The notes under the pieces: generated by a model
Databases searched by the model: none
The model's input: the letters and a program-made list of their open reading frames with translations, nothing else
Told to the model about the DNA's origin: nothing
Position numbers and translations under genes: made by a program
NCBI GenBank assembly: GCA_024509875.1
Contig: JAMPIV010022915.1
Location: 62,001 to 126,000 of the forward strand
DNA: 64,000 bases
Reading direction: 5' to 3'
Source: Oreohelix idahoensis
Lineage: Eukaryota; Mollusca; Gastropoda; Stylommatophora; Oreohelicidae
Shown here: one piece after another, positions 25,201-37,931 of the stretch
Position numbering within the stretch: the first letter of the stretch is position 1
How the letters are laid out: the number at the start of each line of letters is the position of its first letter

Positions 25201-26126
25201 GGTACTGGATTTTTATCTTTGCTTCTTTTCCTATCTTTACCTTTCTGTGTTGCTTTTAAGTGATCAGGCATATTCCTGTTTGATATATATTTTATTGCTA
25301 TTTTTAAGATCTCATTTGTTAGTTTTTCTGCAAATATATCTATACTGTTATATTCAATTTGTTCTATGCTTAGTTTACTTAGCTCCAATTGGAAGGACTC
25401 CCAGTTTGCTTTCTTGAGGTTGAATGTAAGTTTGGAGCTTCTTGGACTAGTTCTGTATTTGTCGTTTAGGTTTATTTCTATGGGTAAGTGGTCTGAGCTG
25501 GAGTCTTTCAGTACTTCCCATTTAGCAGAGGCTAGGTTTGGTGTTATAATACTTATGTCTATCGTTGTATCTCTTCCATTGTTGCATGGGTTAACCCTTG
25601 TCACTGAGCTATCATTTAGTATGATTAGCTCAGCACTTTCAATGTAGTCCAACAGTCTTTTTCCTGCTGGATCATTACTGTTGTTACCCCATGCCTCATG
25701 GTGTGCATTAAAGTCACCTACCAATAATGTTCTTTGGTCTATTTGTGTGTTTATAGTGGCAATGTCCCTATCGGTTATATTACCCTTGGGGCTATAAATG
25801 TTTATTATTTTTAAGTTATCTGGCTCACTGTCTACTGTTACACTTATTCCTTCAATATTTTCTGTGTTAAATTGTTCCCAATTTAATATTTTGTAGTCTT
25901 CATGTATTAAAAAGGCCACACCCCCTCCTCTACCCTCCGGCCTATCATTTCTAAGTGTTATATATCCTTGATAGTTCAGTTTTTGTTGGGGGCTTAGGAG
26001 GGTTTCTTGTATTGCAAATATGGGTTTTGATTCCTTATATTACCCCACAAGAGACATCAGGTTCTTCCTGGCACCCCTACAGTTCCACTGAAGTACTTTT
26101 ATAGCTCTTTGGTCTCTAGTCTCCAT
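22270..26126 (-). pseudogene. LINE ORF2: endonuclease, RT, RNase H
   Basis: Likely start ATG at 26126. Endonuclease: VLQWNCRGARKN (about 26095), IFAIQETLL (about 26010), LLVGDFNAHHEAWG (about 25715), SSDHLPIEI (about 25490). RT: SYRPISLTS (about 24530), QAGFRSQHSTIEQL (about 24400), NGIPQGSVISPSIF (about 24140) and the catalytic FADDAAIW (about 24030). RNase H: IYTDGSKDE (about 23130), ILTDSLSSVL (about 22955), WIPSHVGIAGNELADK (about 22810). A C-terminal CEEC then HFLVDC motif follows. Disabled by a stop at 26040-26042, frame changes near 24890, 24800, 23907, 23350 and 23040, and a stop at 22502. All catalytic boxes I looked for are still readable. Confidence 0.85.
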
Positions 26127-26279
26127 CTTATATAGTTATATCATAGTTATGTTTTTGTTTTTACATGTTTTTTTTTTGTTAGTTTCTCTATGTACTTTTT
26201 GTTTTGTTTTGCCCACTATCTCTCATGTTCTCTACAAACTCCTCATTCCAAGTAACCATTTTACTCCGCACTCTTTCAA

Positions 26280-27305
26280 CTAGGTATGGAAGGAGTAGTT
26301 CAACTGTTTCCTTAATTTTTTTCTTCCATATTTTCTTTGTTTTCCTGCTTGTTCAATTTTCCGGACTCTTACCTTTTTTAAAAGTGCTCTTTCAATCTCT
26401 ATTTTCCTTAGGATTTCTTCATTAGACTCTTTTATTTCTGTTATTGATTTGAGGTCTCTTTCTATTGCCTGTTGTGCTATTTTAATTTCTTCTAATACCT
26501 GCCTGGCTTGGGCGAGGTTATGTTCTGTCTCTTCTGTGTTGTTTTCTTCTTTGCTGTTGCTTATGCGTATTTTACTTTCATCTTCTTTCTCTATTTTCTC
26601 CTTTATGTTTTCTACTTCAGTGGCTATTTGTTTTATTTGTTTCTTGATGTGGTTTTCTTGGAAGTTTTGAAGGTGGCTGTTTGCTTTCTGTTTTTCTTTC
26701 ACTTTCCAGATTGGTGTGTTTGTATCTAGAGCTTCTTTAAGTATGTATTTTGTCTCTTGGAAGACTGGGCACCCCTGGTACCTGGCACTGTGGTTACCCT
26801 GGCAGTTTGCACATCTTCTGTTTTTATTTTCTTGTTTGTAGTCTTTGTCCTCTTTAGCCATTGTGCAGTCTATGTGTTTGTGTGCTCCTGCACAGAAACT
26901 ACATCTTGTTGCTCTTTTACAAGCATGCTGCATGTGACTAAAGCCTTGACAATTTGTGCATTGGATGATTGGTGGTATGAATGTTTCAGTCTTCTTTGTT
27001 CTCTTGCAGATTTTGACCTCTTTGGGTATTTCTGTACCCTGTACACTCAACACTACCACTGATGTATTCTTCTGCAGCTTAGTTTTAATTCGTTCTACCT
27101 TTTCTTTCTTAGTTTCTGGGTTTTCTTTCACTATGTTTTTGTGGATCTCTTCTTCTGTTAAGTTTGTATCGATGCCCTTGATTATGACTTTTCTAATCTC
27201 TTTGATCAGCTCCATTTGTATATTTATTTTATGTGGGAGTTGCACTTCTTTAGATTTTTCTTTCAGCTCATTTATTAGGACCTTGGCTTTTTCTGTGCTG
27301 TTCAA
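26280..27305 (-). pseudogene. LINE ORF1, zinc-knuckle nucleic-acid-binding protein
   Basis: 341 open residues. Residues about 137-205 carry three Cys-His knuckles: CTNCQGFSHMQHAC (C-x2-C-x4-H-x4-C), CSFCAGAHKHIDC and CANCQGNHSARYQGC. Before them is a Lys-rich region, probably an RNA-recognition-like fold; after them a long Glu/Lys helix (about 240-330), probably coiled-coil. ORF1 proteins of this type coat LINE RNA. The Met at 27305 is not the true start: homologous frame (SNGVVLCLN) continues upstream beyond a frame change at the A run near 27335, and charged sequence continues to about 27800 with stops. Confidence 0.75.
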
Positions 27306-27850
27306 GCAGAGTACTACACCATTGCTTTTTTTTGTAATCTGTTAATAGATTTTTTGTCTATTATTTTTTCTAAGATAACCATGATTTTGTCATCAGAGTG
27401 GCTTCTGTCCCTCATACTTGAGTGATTTTAACTCTTTTTCTGTGGGTTTTTGTTTCCTTTAGGCTGTCCTCGGCACTTTCTTTGTGTTCTTTGGTTTTCT
27501 GAGTGCATTGGCCTGCATTTCCCTCTTTGTCCTTCCTAATGTGTTCTGCAGCTTTATTTCCTGTCGAAGGTGGTGTTCCATTGTTTGCAGCACCTTGCTT
27601 TGACGTCAGAATTTCTGTTTCGTTCTCGTTGCTTTTTTGTTTGCTTCCCTGTCTTTACTTACTTCAGAGTTCACTTTTATTTTGTCCTTGATGGTTTCAA
27701 TTCTGCCCTTAATTTCTGTGTCCTTTAGACCAGGGCTTTTGTTCCTCTCATTTTCTGTCCGTTTTGATGTTCCTTCCTTAGTATGTCTTTCTGTTGTTTA
27801 GCTCCAAGCTTTTCCCTCCCTTGACTGCAATCTGGTTAGCATTATGTTGG

Positions 27851-28560
27851 ACTTATTTGCTCTTATTGTGCTACAAATATTTTGTTGTATACGAGTTGTC
27901 TTTAATCTTTTTTTTTAAAATTGTCTAATTTCTCTATCTTTATTTTATACCTATCACCGATGACTTACAATTAATATTTATGTTCTATCTATGCCTAATG
28001 CTAAATTAACCCAAGACAAGTTATTAATTTATAAAAAAAAATATTAATATATAAATTTTAAATTATGTTTAGATATAAATAGTTAAAAGCTGACTAGTCC
28101 TATTACTAAGCTAGTAAATTTGAATTAAATTTAATTTTGTTCACGCGCGGCTCAACGATGAAAGATGCCTGTGTTAATTACACAAAGAGAAACAAGATGA
28201 CTACTGCACTTTACAAATAAAGACCCCATGTGGTTGGTCTACCATCTTGTAAAATATGCAAACGTATAGTTATTAATAACAAACATAAAATAATAGTTTT
28301 AACATTTATGTTACGTCCGTTGATTTTTTTTTTCTATTTATTAGATTATGGTCCCTGACAATTAAATGGTTTCTTTACATTTTATAGAAAAACTTTAAAT
28401 GAAATCTAAGTCATAATCACAATATTAAATTATGAAATAATTGCACGGCGTTACCCCGCGGTAACTAAAGAGACTGTCTGCCAAAATTTATTAAGAAATA
28501 ATAAAATGCGGATTTGTATTAAGAACAAACAAACATTCATTGCCTTTTATTTATATAGAC
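27851..28560. other. AT-rich stretch, nothing recognised
   Basis: Strongly AT-rich with T and A runs. A GGCGTTACCCCGCGG motif lies at about 28447-28461; no gene signal. Confidence 0.4.
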
Positions 28561-28574
28561 AGATAAAACCAGAA

Positions 28575-28820
28575 TTATCCTTGGCTCGCCTAGTAGAGCA
28601 TAGAACCACCACTGTAACTCGCCTCCTTACAGGAAGCCTGCAGCAAACATTCACAAGCTCTTGTAGCAGTGGTTGCTGAGGCAATTTGTTTTACATGATG
28701 AGTTTGACAGTCCCCCCAAGCCCAACCTCATATTTGTTGCCTTCTACGACATGCATGAGGGTACAGTAGTCCTATTGTTTCTTTTTTTCACTTCAGAGAC
28801 TTCTGGGAACTACACGGGGC
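28575..28820 (+). repeat. Dispersed repeat E, copy 1
   Basis: Matches 55785-56022 by eye: the AGGAAGC text, a TTTGACATGATGAG-like word, CCCAACCTCATATT(T/A)GTTGCCTT, TACGACATGC(A/C)TGAGG and GGAACTACACG. Resembles a short interspersed repeat; a further partial hit in inverted sense lies at about 57163-57210. Confidence 0.6.
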
Positions 28821-28937
28821 ACACACAAACACACCCACATGAACACACACACGCCCACAAGAACACACATACACACACATACACACACGTACACACACAC
28901 ACATATATATATACATACATATATACATACATACATG
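28818..28937. repeat. CA-rich then (TACA)n microsatellite
   Basis: Interrupted CACA tract with ACACAT/ACGC variants, ending in ATACATACATAT. Confidence 0.9.
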
Positions 28938-30024
28938 TTACTATTCTGTTTTTAAAATGTAGTAGGTATTTCAGTAAAGTTTTACTGGATAATAGCAAAG
29001 TTAAATGGTGTTCATCTGGCTTATAGAGATAGAAGAAAATCTGGCTTATAGAGATAGAAGAAAAGCTAACTAACGTACCGGAGATAAATTTTTGAACTTT
29101 AACATTACACGAAAACAACAGAACTAGATATACAATTGCCTAAAAGAAAAACAAAGAAAGTACACCAGCTTAAAATATGTCAAATAAACAAAAGTAAAAG
29201 TTGGAAAAACTAGTCTTGCGAATATTCTCTCAAAGCACTTCTAGCATTTCCTTGATTTTCCGATGTTCTGAGGAGAAATTCGTTGTACATTTACCTGTAA
29301 CATATTAAAATAAGTTAGTTTTCTTCAAGATTTATAATTTCCTTGCGTTGGCCAAATTCTATCTCCGTTTATCAAGTAACACCATCAAAAAAATAAGACA
29401 GGAGTTATCAGTGCTTCAACTTGGACAGCGTTTTCAAAAACATATGCAGTCAGTCATTTCGTTAGCTATAACACATAGATAGAAACATTATGAGCCAGAA
29501 ATCTCTTACCTTTGATTAATATATTTGTCTTTGATCTTTCAAAACAAATGAAAAAAATATGTTTCTTGTATTTTTCCTGTTTGGAGCAAAATAAAAAGAT
29601 TGTTAGGAAGCTAGGAAATAACTCAAAGACGCGAACCATATTTTCTAAATCACTCATGTGATGTGAGTATGGTGAATTAATTCAATCTGCTATGATTAGA
29701 CATACAGGTTACGCTTACATGTATGGGCGTGTCTGCGTTTGTGAACAAAGAAGAAAGACAAAAAGCAGCACACTATTATGTTTATCCCAATGAAAAGAAA
29801 TCTCCTAACATTAAAAGTGAGGCGTACTCGGTAGCTTTACTAACTAAAGCACATTCACTTATCTTTTTGTTGTTCTATGTTTCACATTTTCTAAAAATAA
29901 AAAAATAAAAAATTACCATAGTTCTCAAACATTCTCCATTCTCTGTTGAAGCATCGACACAAAAACAAAGTAGGCTTTATTGCCCGTGTATGACGAAAAC
30001 AGAAAGCGATACTGAAAAAAAAAC
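28938..30024. other. No gene or repeat recognised
   Basis: AT-rich, short open frames only. A 22-bp local duplication of TCTGGCTTATAGAGATAGAAGAAAA occurs at about 29016-29064. Confidence 0.4.
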
Positions 30025-30052
30025 AACACACACACACACTCACACACACACA

Positions 30053-30096
<44 letters not shown>

Positions 30097-30110
30097 CACA
30101 CACACACACA
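30025..30110. repeat. (AC)n microsatellite
   Basis: About 86 bp of AC dinucleotides with a few interruptions. Confidence 0.95.
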
Positions 30111-30261
30111 GACAGAGGAAGTTTCAATGAAGACAGGTTGCAAATAAAGACAATATTTAGCCGAAGACAAGACAATGTTTGTATCATCGAACTGTGAGAT
30201 AGTTGCCTTGAGGTTGATGTCGTACAGATAGGTTGTGAGTTATTTTTGGCCCATCTGAGTA

Positions 30262-30720
30262 GAGTGGATGGTGATAGTTACTTGAGAAAGGTGTGAGAAA
30301 TAGATTTCACGGGTGGTAGTTTTTAAGGAAAAAGATAGGTCTCTAGAATGAGTAAGTTTCTCTATTCCAGCCTATCTACACGACTATAATTTAGTACAGG
30401 ACAACCTTGCCCTCCCCATACATATAAATATAAGTTTAACTACACACACACACACAGCTATGTGATAACAAGACACACAAACGTGAAAAACTACGGTTAC
30501 TTGGGTATGGGTCTGACCAACACATAAAGGTAAGTTTCTTTGTTGTTTATTATCATTAAACTTGACAACACCAATATCTAAAAAAGATCAAATAAAATCA
30601 GATTTACATACATATGAAATAGCAGAATAAATGCGCCCTCCACTTATGGAGAAAAGAACCCAAAAAGTTAATAACCCAAAGGTCGAAGACTTGCACTTTA
30701 TTACAGAGTAGACAGAAAAG
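30262..30720 (+). repeat. Dispersed repeat A, copy 2 (most complete)
   Basis: Left part (AGGTGTGAGAAATAGATTTCACG, TTTCTCTATTCCAGCCTATCTACACGACTATAATT) matches the reverse complement of 53150-53300; right part matches 1-310 and the reverse complement of 52960-53100. The start looks LTR-like (TGTGATAAC in the inverted copy). From 30720 to 31470 I see nothing assignable. Confidence 0.65.
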
Positions 30721-31469
30721 TAAGCAAGTTCCTACTATATGCTACCCAGTAAAGTAAACAAGTTTAAGCAAATCCAATGTTGATAAATTCCCTGAAACAA
30801 AGAAAAAATATTCTCTTTCTCTTTCATACAGTAGCCACTCAATCACGCTTACCTACTCTTGGTGATATCCCTTGGAATTACAATCATTCCTGAATATATA
30901 AAATGTCAGGTTCTCTTCCCAAATTGGCCCCAGTCCATCCTCTAACAAAATAAAGACTAGTGGGGTAAACGCTAAATCTGGTGTGGGTTTTTCCTGGATG
31001 AACAAAATGTCGCCGCCAATAGTTGATGTAGAAAACGGGCTCTTGGGGTTCACAGTTAAAAGAGGAAAATACTTCCCATATTGGGAAACATCTGGTTGCT
31101 AAAAAAATGTTACCAATGATGATGATGATAATCCTAACGGACAACTCTATTTTAGAGCTCAGATTCTTGCACAGCGTAAAATCTGGATAAATCCGCTTGA
31201 ATACGGCTGTCAGAAGTCGGGAACAGTAATGTTATTTTGTACACCCCAGTAGGCTGGTAAAAATTGGAAAAAGATATCTGGGTTTGTTAAGTCCATTTAA
31301 ACTTATAAATTAAAATGTTTCTCGTGTATCGTTGGCAAATACTAGCTCACCAAAGAAATTCATGACGCACACGCCAAGAAAAAGACAACATTAACCAATC
31401 AGTAAAATAATAAAAAGACCGCTGGACGCTCTTGATCAGGTCTGCTAGGAATATAATAAACAATATATA

Positions 31470-32000
31470 TAAAAATTATGCTAATCCTATATCTACACAC
31501 AAAGACGGGAACAAGACGATCTCTTCTCCACTCCGTCAGTACTGATTAAATTCAAAATGCACACTGTGTTTTCTTTTACGCCTACACGGCCAGACTTCTC
31601 TAGCGCTGAGTTTTTTTAGGTCGGAGGGAGTTATGCAACTCTCCCGCCCCTTTGCTCGCGCCAACAGTCAGCGTACAATGTTAATTATTATTTAATTATC
31701 CATATGCGCCCTTGCACAAAGTATCGCCTGTCGTTAATATCTATTAAATTGTCGGCGTCTATTAGTCATCGTATGGTATTAAAATAATAGGCACTCATAA
31801 TAAATACGCACAATGAAATAAAACGTGAATTCGTTTCTGTCACTATCAGTTGCGTCTAGCACTTAAACCAGTCAGCTAAAACCGTCTCTTCTTGTGTGAG
31901 AAAGCGTGTGGTGAAAATTAACATTGTAACTGAATATCTGGTATGAAATAGCTAGGCGTTATTTTATTTCATTAGTTTTAACGCTAGAAAATCTAAGTGA
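31470..32000 (+). repeat. Dispersed repeat D, copy 2
   Basis: Collinear with 13880-14380 through the shared blocks GCGCCCTTG..TATCGCCTGTC, TTGTCGGCGTCTA and TTTTAACGCTAG. Confidence 0.55.
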
Positions 32001-32039
32001 ATTATAATGGTAAAAACTAACACTTTGAGGCGTATCTAA

Positions 32040-32350
32040 AGGAAAGATAAGAAAACAAATAAAGAGGTTCTAGAAAATCTAGGTATGAAAAGAGAACTAA
32101 TGAAGATCAAAATTAGGCAGCTAAAATATTTTGACCATGTAAAAAGGCATAACACCTTTCTGAAGACCATTATAGAAGGCAGAGTTGAACGCAAACATGC
32201 AAGAGGAAGACAGCGCTGTAAGTGAGAAGATAACATCAAGAGATGGACAGGAAAGAGTCTATCAGAGTGTACCACCAAGATAAGAGACAGAAGACGTTGG
32301 AGATCCATTACAGCCAACTTTTATTGTGGAGATAGCAGCTGATGATGATG
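32040..32350 (+). pseudogene. LINE RT C-terminal fragment with (GAT)n-like tail
   Basis: Plus-strand reading contains IRQLKYFDHVKRHNTFLKTIIEGRVE, ARGRQR, then after a stop EDNIKRWTGKSLSECTTKIRDRRRW, the conserved end of another LINE class (the R-LKYFGH...GRQRRxWxDDIKEWT region). It ends at a double stop followed by GATGATGATGGTGGT, which may be its tail. 5'-truncated. Confidence 0.75.
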
Positions 32351-32603
32351 GTGGTAGTTTACAGTGTCACTACGCTGTGTTCCTTTTTAGGACCCCGGCA
32401 ACACGCGACATATAATATGTTGTTCAGTATGCCTACAATCCAAGCAGTTAAAGTGAGTAGAAGTTAAGCCATCTTAACATCTTCTTCAAGTGTCGGACAA
32501 GATTGCGGAGGTTATCATATCTCTCCACAACCAGCTATCTCTAATGATGTTTATCAATTCTCTTGTTGACTTATTTCCATGGCGCAATGTCAAACTGTCC
32601 AGT

Positions 32604-32606
<3 letters not shown>

Positions 32607-32683
<77 letters not shown>
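32607..32683. repeat. (CT)n microsatellite
   Basis: About 77 bp of CT dinucleotides. From 32690 to 33365 nothing further is recognised. Confidence 0.95.
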
Positions 32684-32689
<6 letters not shown>

Positions 32690-33365
32690 GCCCTCATCTC
32701 TGTTCTTCCAATCTTATCTTATGTCACATTGTTTTCAAGCTTCCATCTTGACGTCACATGTCGACAGATAGCGGTTGCTTTCTTTTAGTATCAGTAATTA
32801 GCTTCTTCTGCGCGCTGACCTCTTTCATGACCCCTTCATGAGTACTTTTAGCTGCGAATGGTATTCATTTATCTGTAAAACAACATCTCCGTGGCAGCCA
32901 CAATGTCTCCACGCTCGTATAAACGGATTAGCCAAACAAAGGACTTAATTTAAATCCCGTACCTTGGAAGCGTGCTGGAAAAGATGGCAGCGTTAACAGA
33001 GAAATGGCAATAAGATGTCAAGATTTAACATTGACTCCCACTGCTCAGGTAAACCCCATTCATCACCATGGAGAGTACGTGATAATAAATGTAGAATACT
33101 CACACTAATTACTTTCTTTGAGTGTTAAACATGGCTGCTTTTTAAATGTATTGTAGATCACGTGTCAAATTATTCTTCTTCTTCGTACACTCTCAGACGT
33201 CAACTTGAATATGTTCAAAGAAAGCAGTAGTCAGCTTGAGGCTATTTCTATCTCCATATAGCTTTTACAGGAATAGTACCTGTGACGGCTATAGGTGCTT
33301 TCTCTGTTCCTCAAATGTTGGGCATCTTTGAAGAAGACGTTCTGCAGTCATGTTATCGGTGTCAC

Positions 33366-33690
33366 AGTGTCAAGAAGTGGCTTTAAATTTTAGAGTCCGT
33401 CTGAGTACAGAGACAAGACACTAATTATGAGACAGTCTGAGAAGATAGATTTAGATGAGAATTACAGTGAATGTGAAAGGATGAGACTTATAGCTTCGAG
33501 GGTGAGAACTGAGACTGACTCCCCATCGCCACATGAGACTTATGTAATAGCTACTGTCTCACCACCTCTGACTACCAGAAAGGAGATAAGGTTTCACTAA
33601 CTTATCCACAGACACCACTATACAGACAAAGCATAAAAGTACAGTATAGTTAAAGATAAACTGATCCAGGGTACATTTTTTAGTTTATTA
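33366..33690 (+). repeat. Dispersed repeat C, copy 1
   Basis: Collinear with 58003-58345: TGTCA(A/C)GA(A)GTGG at the start, AGAGTC(C/T)GTCTGAG, GACTCCCC, a later AGTACAG stretch, CTGATCCA and a TTTATTAA. The TGTCA start looks like the left end of an LTR. Confidence 0.55.
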
Positions 33691-35999
33691 ATACAACAAA
33701 TCAATTCCACAGCAACCAAAATCAAGTGCGAGTTCGCACAAACCTGGAAAAAGAACAATTCAAATGAAAGACACAATATAAAAAAATGTCCACACTCTCT
33801 TTCACACCTGCATGAAAGCAGCTAAGGATAAGAAATACTTGGTGGGGGTCTCTAGGTAAGAGCCACTACTCCTGACTACACTATATTTACTAACTAACAC
33901 ACTGTCCCACTGAAGATATAACTAAATAACTACTGTCTCAAAAAGCGCTCTAGGCTGTCCTACACAATTAACTAATACACCACACGCACTGCTACACTAA
34001 TTGACTACTTCAGTGCTAACTCAGAGGCTGTCCTCTAAGTATTTCTATATGACCCTACTGTTCCTCGCTAACTTCTCTCTCACTCCTCTGTCTCGGTTCA
34101 GTGTCTCTCTGACGCTACTGTCTTCGTCTGGGGCTCTGACGAGTTGCTTCTCCGTCTCGCACCTCCTCTCGTTAGCATTTGAAAAGGTATGTTTTCCCTC
34201 TCACCTTTCCTGAATACTGATGACGAGGGCTTGTTACTACAGCGATATGTTGTAGCCTAATGCTGTAGTTGGTTTCACTGCTGATGACAATTCTTCAAAC
34301 TGCCGAGTTAACCCGCTTCGGATTTAGGCCTATTGCTTTATTATGGCAGTATGTAAACAAACACCAGACAACGTAGCCTGTTTGGTGTGTTGGCCTTTGC
34401 GAGCTAAGAGCTCCCGATTTAGAGACCAGTTCCCGCTGAGGTATGCACCCTCACTGCAAGAGAACTTCTCCTTTCCTTCAGCGTTGCCGACTTAACTGGG
34501 CGCCGGTACAGACGCAAACCCAGGTTTCTGCAATTACGCCGATGTCTTGTGCCCCCTTCTCTCTAGAAGGCAAAGCCCGTGGTAGGCTTAGGGCTATCTA
34601 TAACCTCCACCACCAAGCCGTGACTGCTGTAGAGACAAAAAAATAACAACCTCTATAATACCTAACACATTTCATAATACCTAACACATCTACACCCCAA
34701 ACTTCATCTACACCCTGGTATCCCCTAAATTAATAAATCTCCCCTACACACAAGCTACTCACAAGAATATAACAGATATTTCTGCCCAAGAGTCAGACCA
34801 ATATACAGTTCCCCTTCTATCTCTCTCCCGCACCAATTAACTCGCAGTCTGTTACCTAAACCCCAGAAGCGGTCTGACCTGAATCTTTTGTGTGCTTGTC
34901 TCGCCCTTAGGCGTCACAACAATCCCTTTGCTGAAGCTAAAATCCCCGGTACTGAATAATTTCCCAGCCCTAACTTCTTAAAGACTGACGCGGGAAGGTT
35001 ATCAATTTAACACAATTATTAAACACACTTATTCTTACACCATCTCTGTAATATTAAATCCCCTTCACCCCTGTCTCCTGACTACCAGACCAAATAACAC
35101 AACAAATTAATACACAAACACACCCGCGTATATACACTACAAATTATCAATAACCAAATTGTGGTTACACGGACCTCATAATTACATTACACCATGCTTA
35201 GTGCTTACACAGTTAAATTATCTCAAAAGCCACTAAACACTCATAGATACTGCTAGCTTATTCATCGAAAAATTATAGACACAACTTACACTACACTCTA
35301 TAGTTTTGTAAAAGGCAGCAATTGATGGCACTCCTGACTAATAAAAATTAATTAAATCCCAGAAGAAAGCTTACTCTAACGTGCTAAGCTCTTATAAAAA
35401 CTTTCTACACCGCTTATTAAGTTATAAACATACCCAACGTTACAGAGTTTCTCGAACTGAGCAAACTGTAGACTGGCGCTTCTTCACGGCAAAAATTCTT
35501 GGGACTAGTGAGCGATAAAAGACTTTTGTCGCTCCTATTTATATTATTAATTTTCTGATGCAATTACAGACGCGGTGAGTCATCGCGTCTGATATTATCT
35601 ATCAAGAACCGCTTTAAACCAACCTCTGACCTCCTGTCATGTCTGCACATAAATTAAATCTGAACACCCAATCATATCATAAACTAACCTATGTCTCCTC
35701 GTTGACCGAGCAAAAATCGCAAAATATTTCTGCTCCCGCGCCGAAATAATACGTAATATTCAGTTACCCTCTGACCTTTTATCTACCGGAGTAATTTTAT
35801 TGGTTCCGCGTTAATCTGGGTCGTGCTTCTCCCCCATCCCTACAAATAAACAGGGTGGGTGAAGGTGGTCGGATTTATCCTAACGTCCAAGAAAAATATA
35901 ACCCAGAATTAATAACTAGTGAACTCGAACGCCTAATAATAATAAAAGAACACAAATAATTACGTGGACAAGAAAAATGGGGCGAGTTGAAAATAAAAA
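33691..35999. other. Long noncoding stretch, possibly the rest of repeat C
   Basis: About 2.3 kb with no coding similarity. Weak resemblance to 58345-59900 (for example ACCAGTTCCCGCTGAGGTATG near 34420 against ACCGGTTCTCGCTGAAATG near 59276) suggests the two copies of repeat C extend through here. Confidence 0.4.
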
Positions 36000-36330
36000 T
36001 AGCAGTAACTCATCACACACAGTCACACTCATTGGCAGTTCCTATTGTTAACTTGTTGAATAGGTAGTATCTCAATTTGTTGAGGCCCGTGCGGAGTCTG
36101 AAAATTATCACTTGTTATCTTCTGTTGAGCTGGTAGTATGCATCATTTTGTGGGTGACCTGGATTTTCTGCTTCTCATTTATTCCTGTATGTGATTCTGA
36201 TAAACCTCTTTGTCTCTTCAAAAGTTGTACTTGTATCAGGCTTTGCACCATCCTTTGCCAGTCTGTCAGCTTCTTCATTGCCGTGTGATATGAGATGCGT
36301 GATTAAAATTGCTGATGTGATCATAAGAGA
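36000..36330 (-). pseudogene. LINE RNase H and C-terminal fragment
   Basis: Minus-strand reading: SHGNEEADRLAKDGAK (about 36285-36235, the end of a LINE RNase H), TTFEETKRFIRITYRNK to a stop, and after a frame change VIIFRLRTGLNKLRYYLFNK and ANECDC (about 36110-36020), the conserved region before the final Cys/His cluster. Distinct from the I/Nimb LINE at 21985-27850. Confidence 0.75.
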
Positions 36331-36734
36331 TATAAATAGGAAATGAAGACATGAATCAGTCTGTAGGAACAAAACCTTGTATCAGCAACATGGAGAGGCA
36401 AAAAAGTACGGTTTGTACATCTGGACAGAGTATAAACAAATCAGCTGTCACCACAAGGGTTTAAAAGTAAGCAATATGGCGCCAGGATCAAGGGGTAGTC
36501 CAACAGGAAGATGTATATATTGACAGTATTAATGAAGTATTGAAGAAACATGGTACGACACTAGTGAATGAGAAAACCTCGCACAAGAACAAAAAACTGT
36601 ATCTTCTCACGGCGCTTAGTTAACAAAAAATGTACAAATAAAACATAAATTGGAAGCATTTATTGTTTATCATAGAAAATTTTTGCATTTATGCAAAATT
36701 TATTGCAATGTCATTAGTAATTACATAAATAATA

Positions 36735-37016
36735 TTCAGTACAGAAGTTGTCCCAATTAAGATGGTTTGGCCATGTCTGCAGAATGGGAGAAGATCGGCT
36801 ACCACGACAAGCATGGGAAACAAAGAGCCAAGGATCCAGACCCCGAGGACGACCCAGAGTCCGCTGGGAGGACAACATTAGACAATCTTTGAAGGATCGA
36901 GGACTAGAATGGAACCAGGCCAGGAGGAAGACAGCCGATAGGATAGTCTGGCGCTCTCTCTTCCAAACCTCTACACCTCACGGTAGAAGGGGAACGACTA
37001 AGTAAGTAAGTAAGTA
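36735..37016 (+). pseudogene. LINE RT C-terminal fragment with (AGTA)n tail
   Basis: Encodes LRWFGHVCRMGEDRLPRQAW, GSRPRGRPRVRWEDNI, LEWNQARRKTADR and VWRSLF, the conserved C-terminus of a LINE class, stopping within CTAAGTAAGTAAGTAAGTAG (36996-37015). A shorter relic of the same 3' end is at 16875-16922. 5'-truncated near 36735. Confidence 0.8.
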
Positions 37017-37355
37017 GGCACGCTATTTTTTCAAACTTTCATACATTCAGTGAAGACTAGACGGTGGCAGAAATGAATACGACCATAAACAAATGACTTT
37101 CCACAAGAAGTAGTTAATTTCTTCTCCTCCCCAGCACGAAAGTTGAACTTAAATCTGCCACTCACGTCTAACTTCTGATAGAAGCAGTGTTTATGATGTG
37201 TACCTTGCCATTTTCATTGCCGAGGTGAAGGACATAGTTTTGTTTTGTAGTAGGCGGGACGGACAGCCCGGGAAAGCGTCGCCGAATGTTGTCAAATTTT
37301 CTCATTTTTGGATACTGTTTTTTCATGCTACCTGCCAAAGGTGAGTATTGATATA

Positions 37356-37650
37356 TATGTATGTATAAATGTTTGTATGTATGTATGTATGAATGTATGT
37401 ATGTATGTATGTATGTATGTATGTATGTATGTATGTATGTATGTATGTATGTATGTATGTATGTATGTATGTATGTATGTATGTATGTATGTATGTATGT
37501 ATGTATGTATGTATGTATGTATGTATGTATGTATGTATGTATGTATGTATGTATGTATGTATGTATGTATGTATGTATGTATGTATGTATGTATGTATGT
37601 ATGTATGTATGTATGTATGTATGCATGTGTGTATGTATGAATGTATGTGT
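37356..37650. repeat. (ATGT)n microsatellite
   Basis: About 290 bp of ATGT tetranucleotides with minor variants at both ends. Six frames are open across it for trivial reasons. Confidence 0.95.
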
Positions 37651-37926
37651 TACAGTTGGGATTTGTAGAAGGTGATTTGTGTAACAGAATGTCAATGTAT
37701 CGTGCCGATAACCTGAAGAATGCCGTCGGGGTTACAGATAGAACATTCAGTTGATAAACTAATTCAGAATGCCTTGGTGGATGGGTCCACATACAACGAC
37801 GTTTAATGTGACGAATATAAGTTCATTCATGGGCAAAATTCATACACTACATACATGTAAAATGATCTCCTCTCTGTCTTGTCTGGTCAATACATAACTG
37901 GCCGCTGTACTGAAGGTGGCGTCTAA

Positions 37927-37931
37927 TCCAC
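37927..37931. repeat. Target-site duplication TCCAC, left copy
   Basis: TCCAC precedes the left LTR; the same five bases follow the right LTR at 47959-47963. Confidence 0.95.

Larger units (their letters stand above)
21985..27850 (-). mobile_element. I/Nimb-type LINE with two ORFs, decayed
   Basis: Minus-strand non-LTR retrotransposon. Order from the right: charged ORF1 N-terminus (27800-27310, broken), ORF1 with three zinc knuckles (27305-26280), ORF2 with APE endonuclease, RT, RNase H and Cys/His C-terminus (26126 to about 22270), 3' UTR, and an A-rich 3' end at about 22003-21985. ORF1 zinc knuckles plus RNase H in ORF2 place it in the I superfamily (I, Nimb and relatives); which clade needs a tree. 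Boundaries are approximate and no target duplication was found. Confidence 0.8.

Noticed and set aside
37308..37792. Long Tyr/Val/Cys- or His/Thr/Ile-repeat proteins
   Set aside because: Trivial translations of the (ATGT)n microsatellite.
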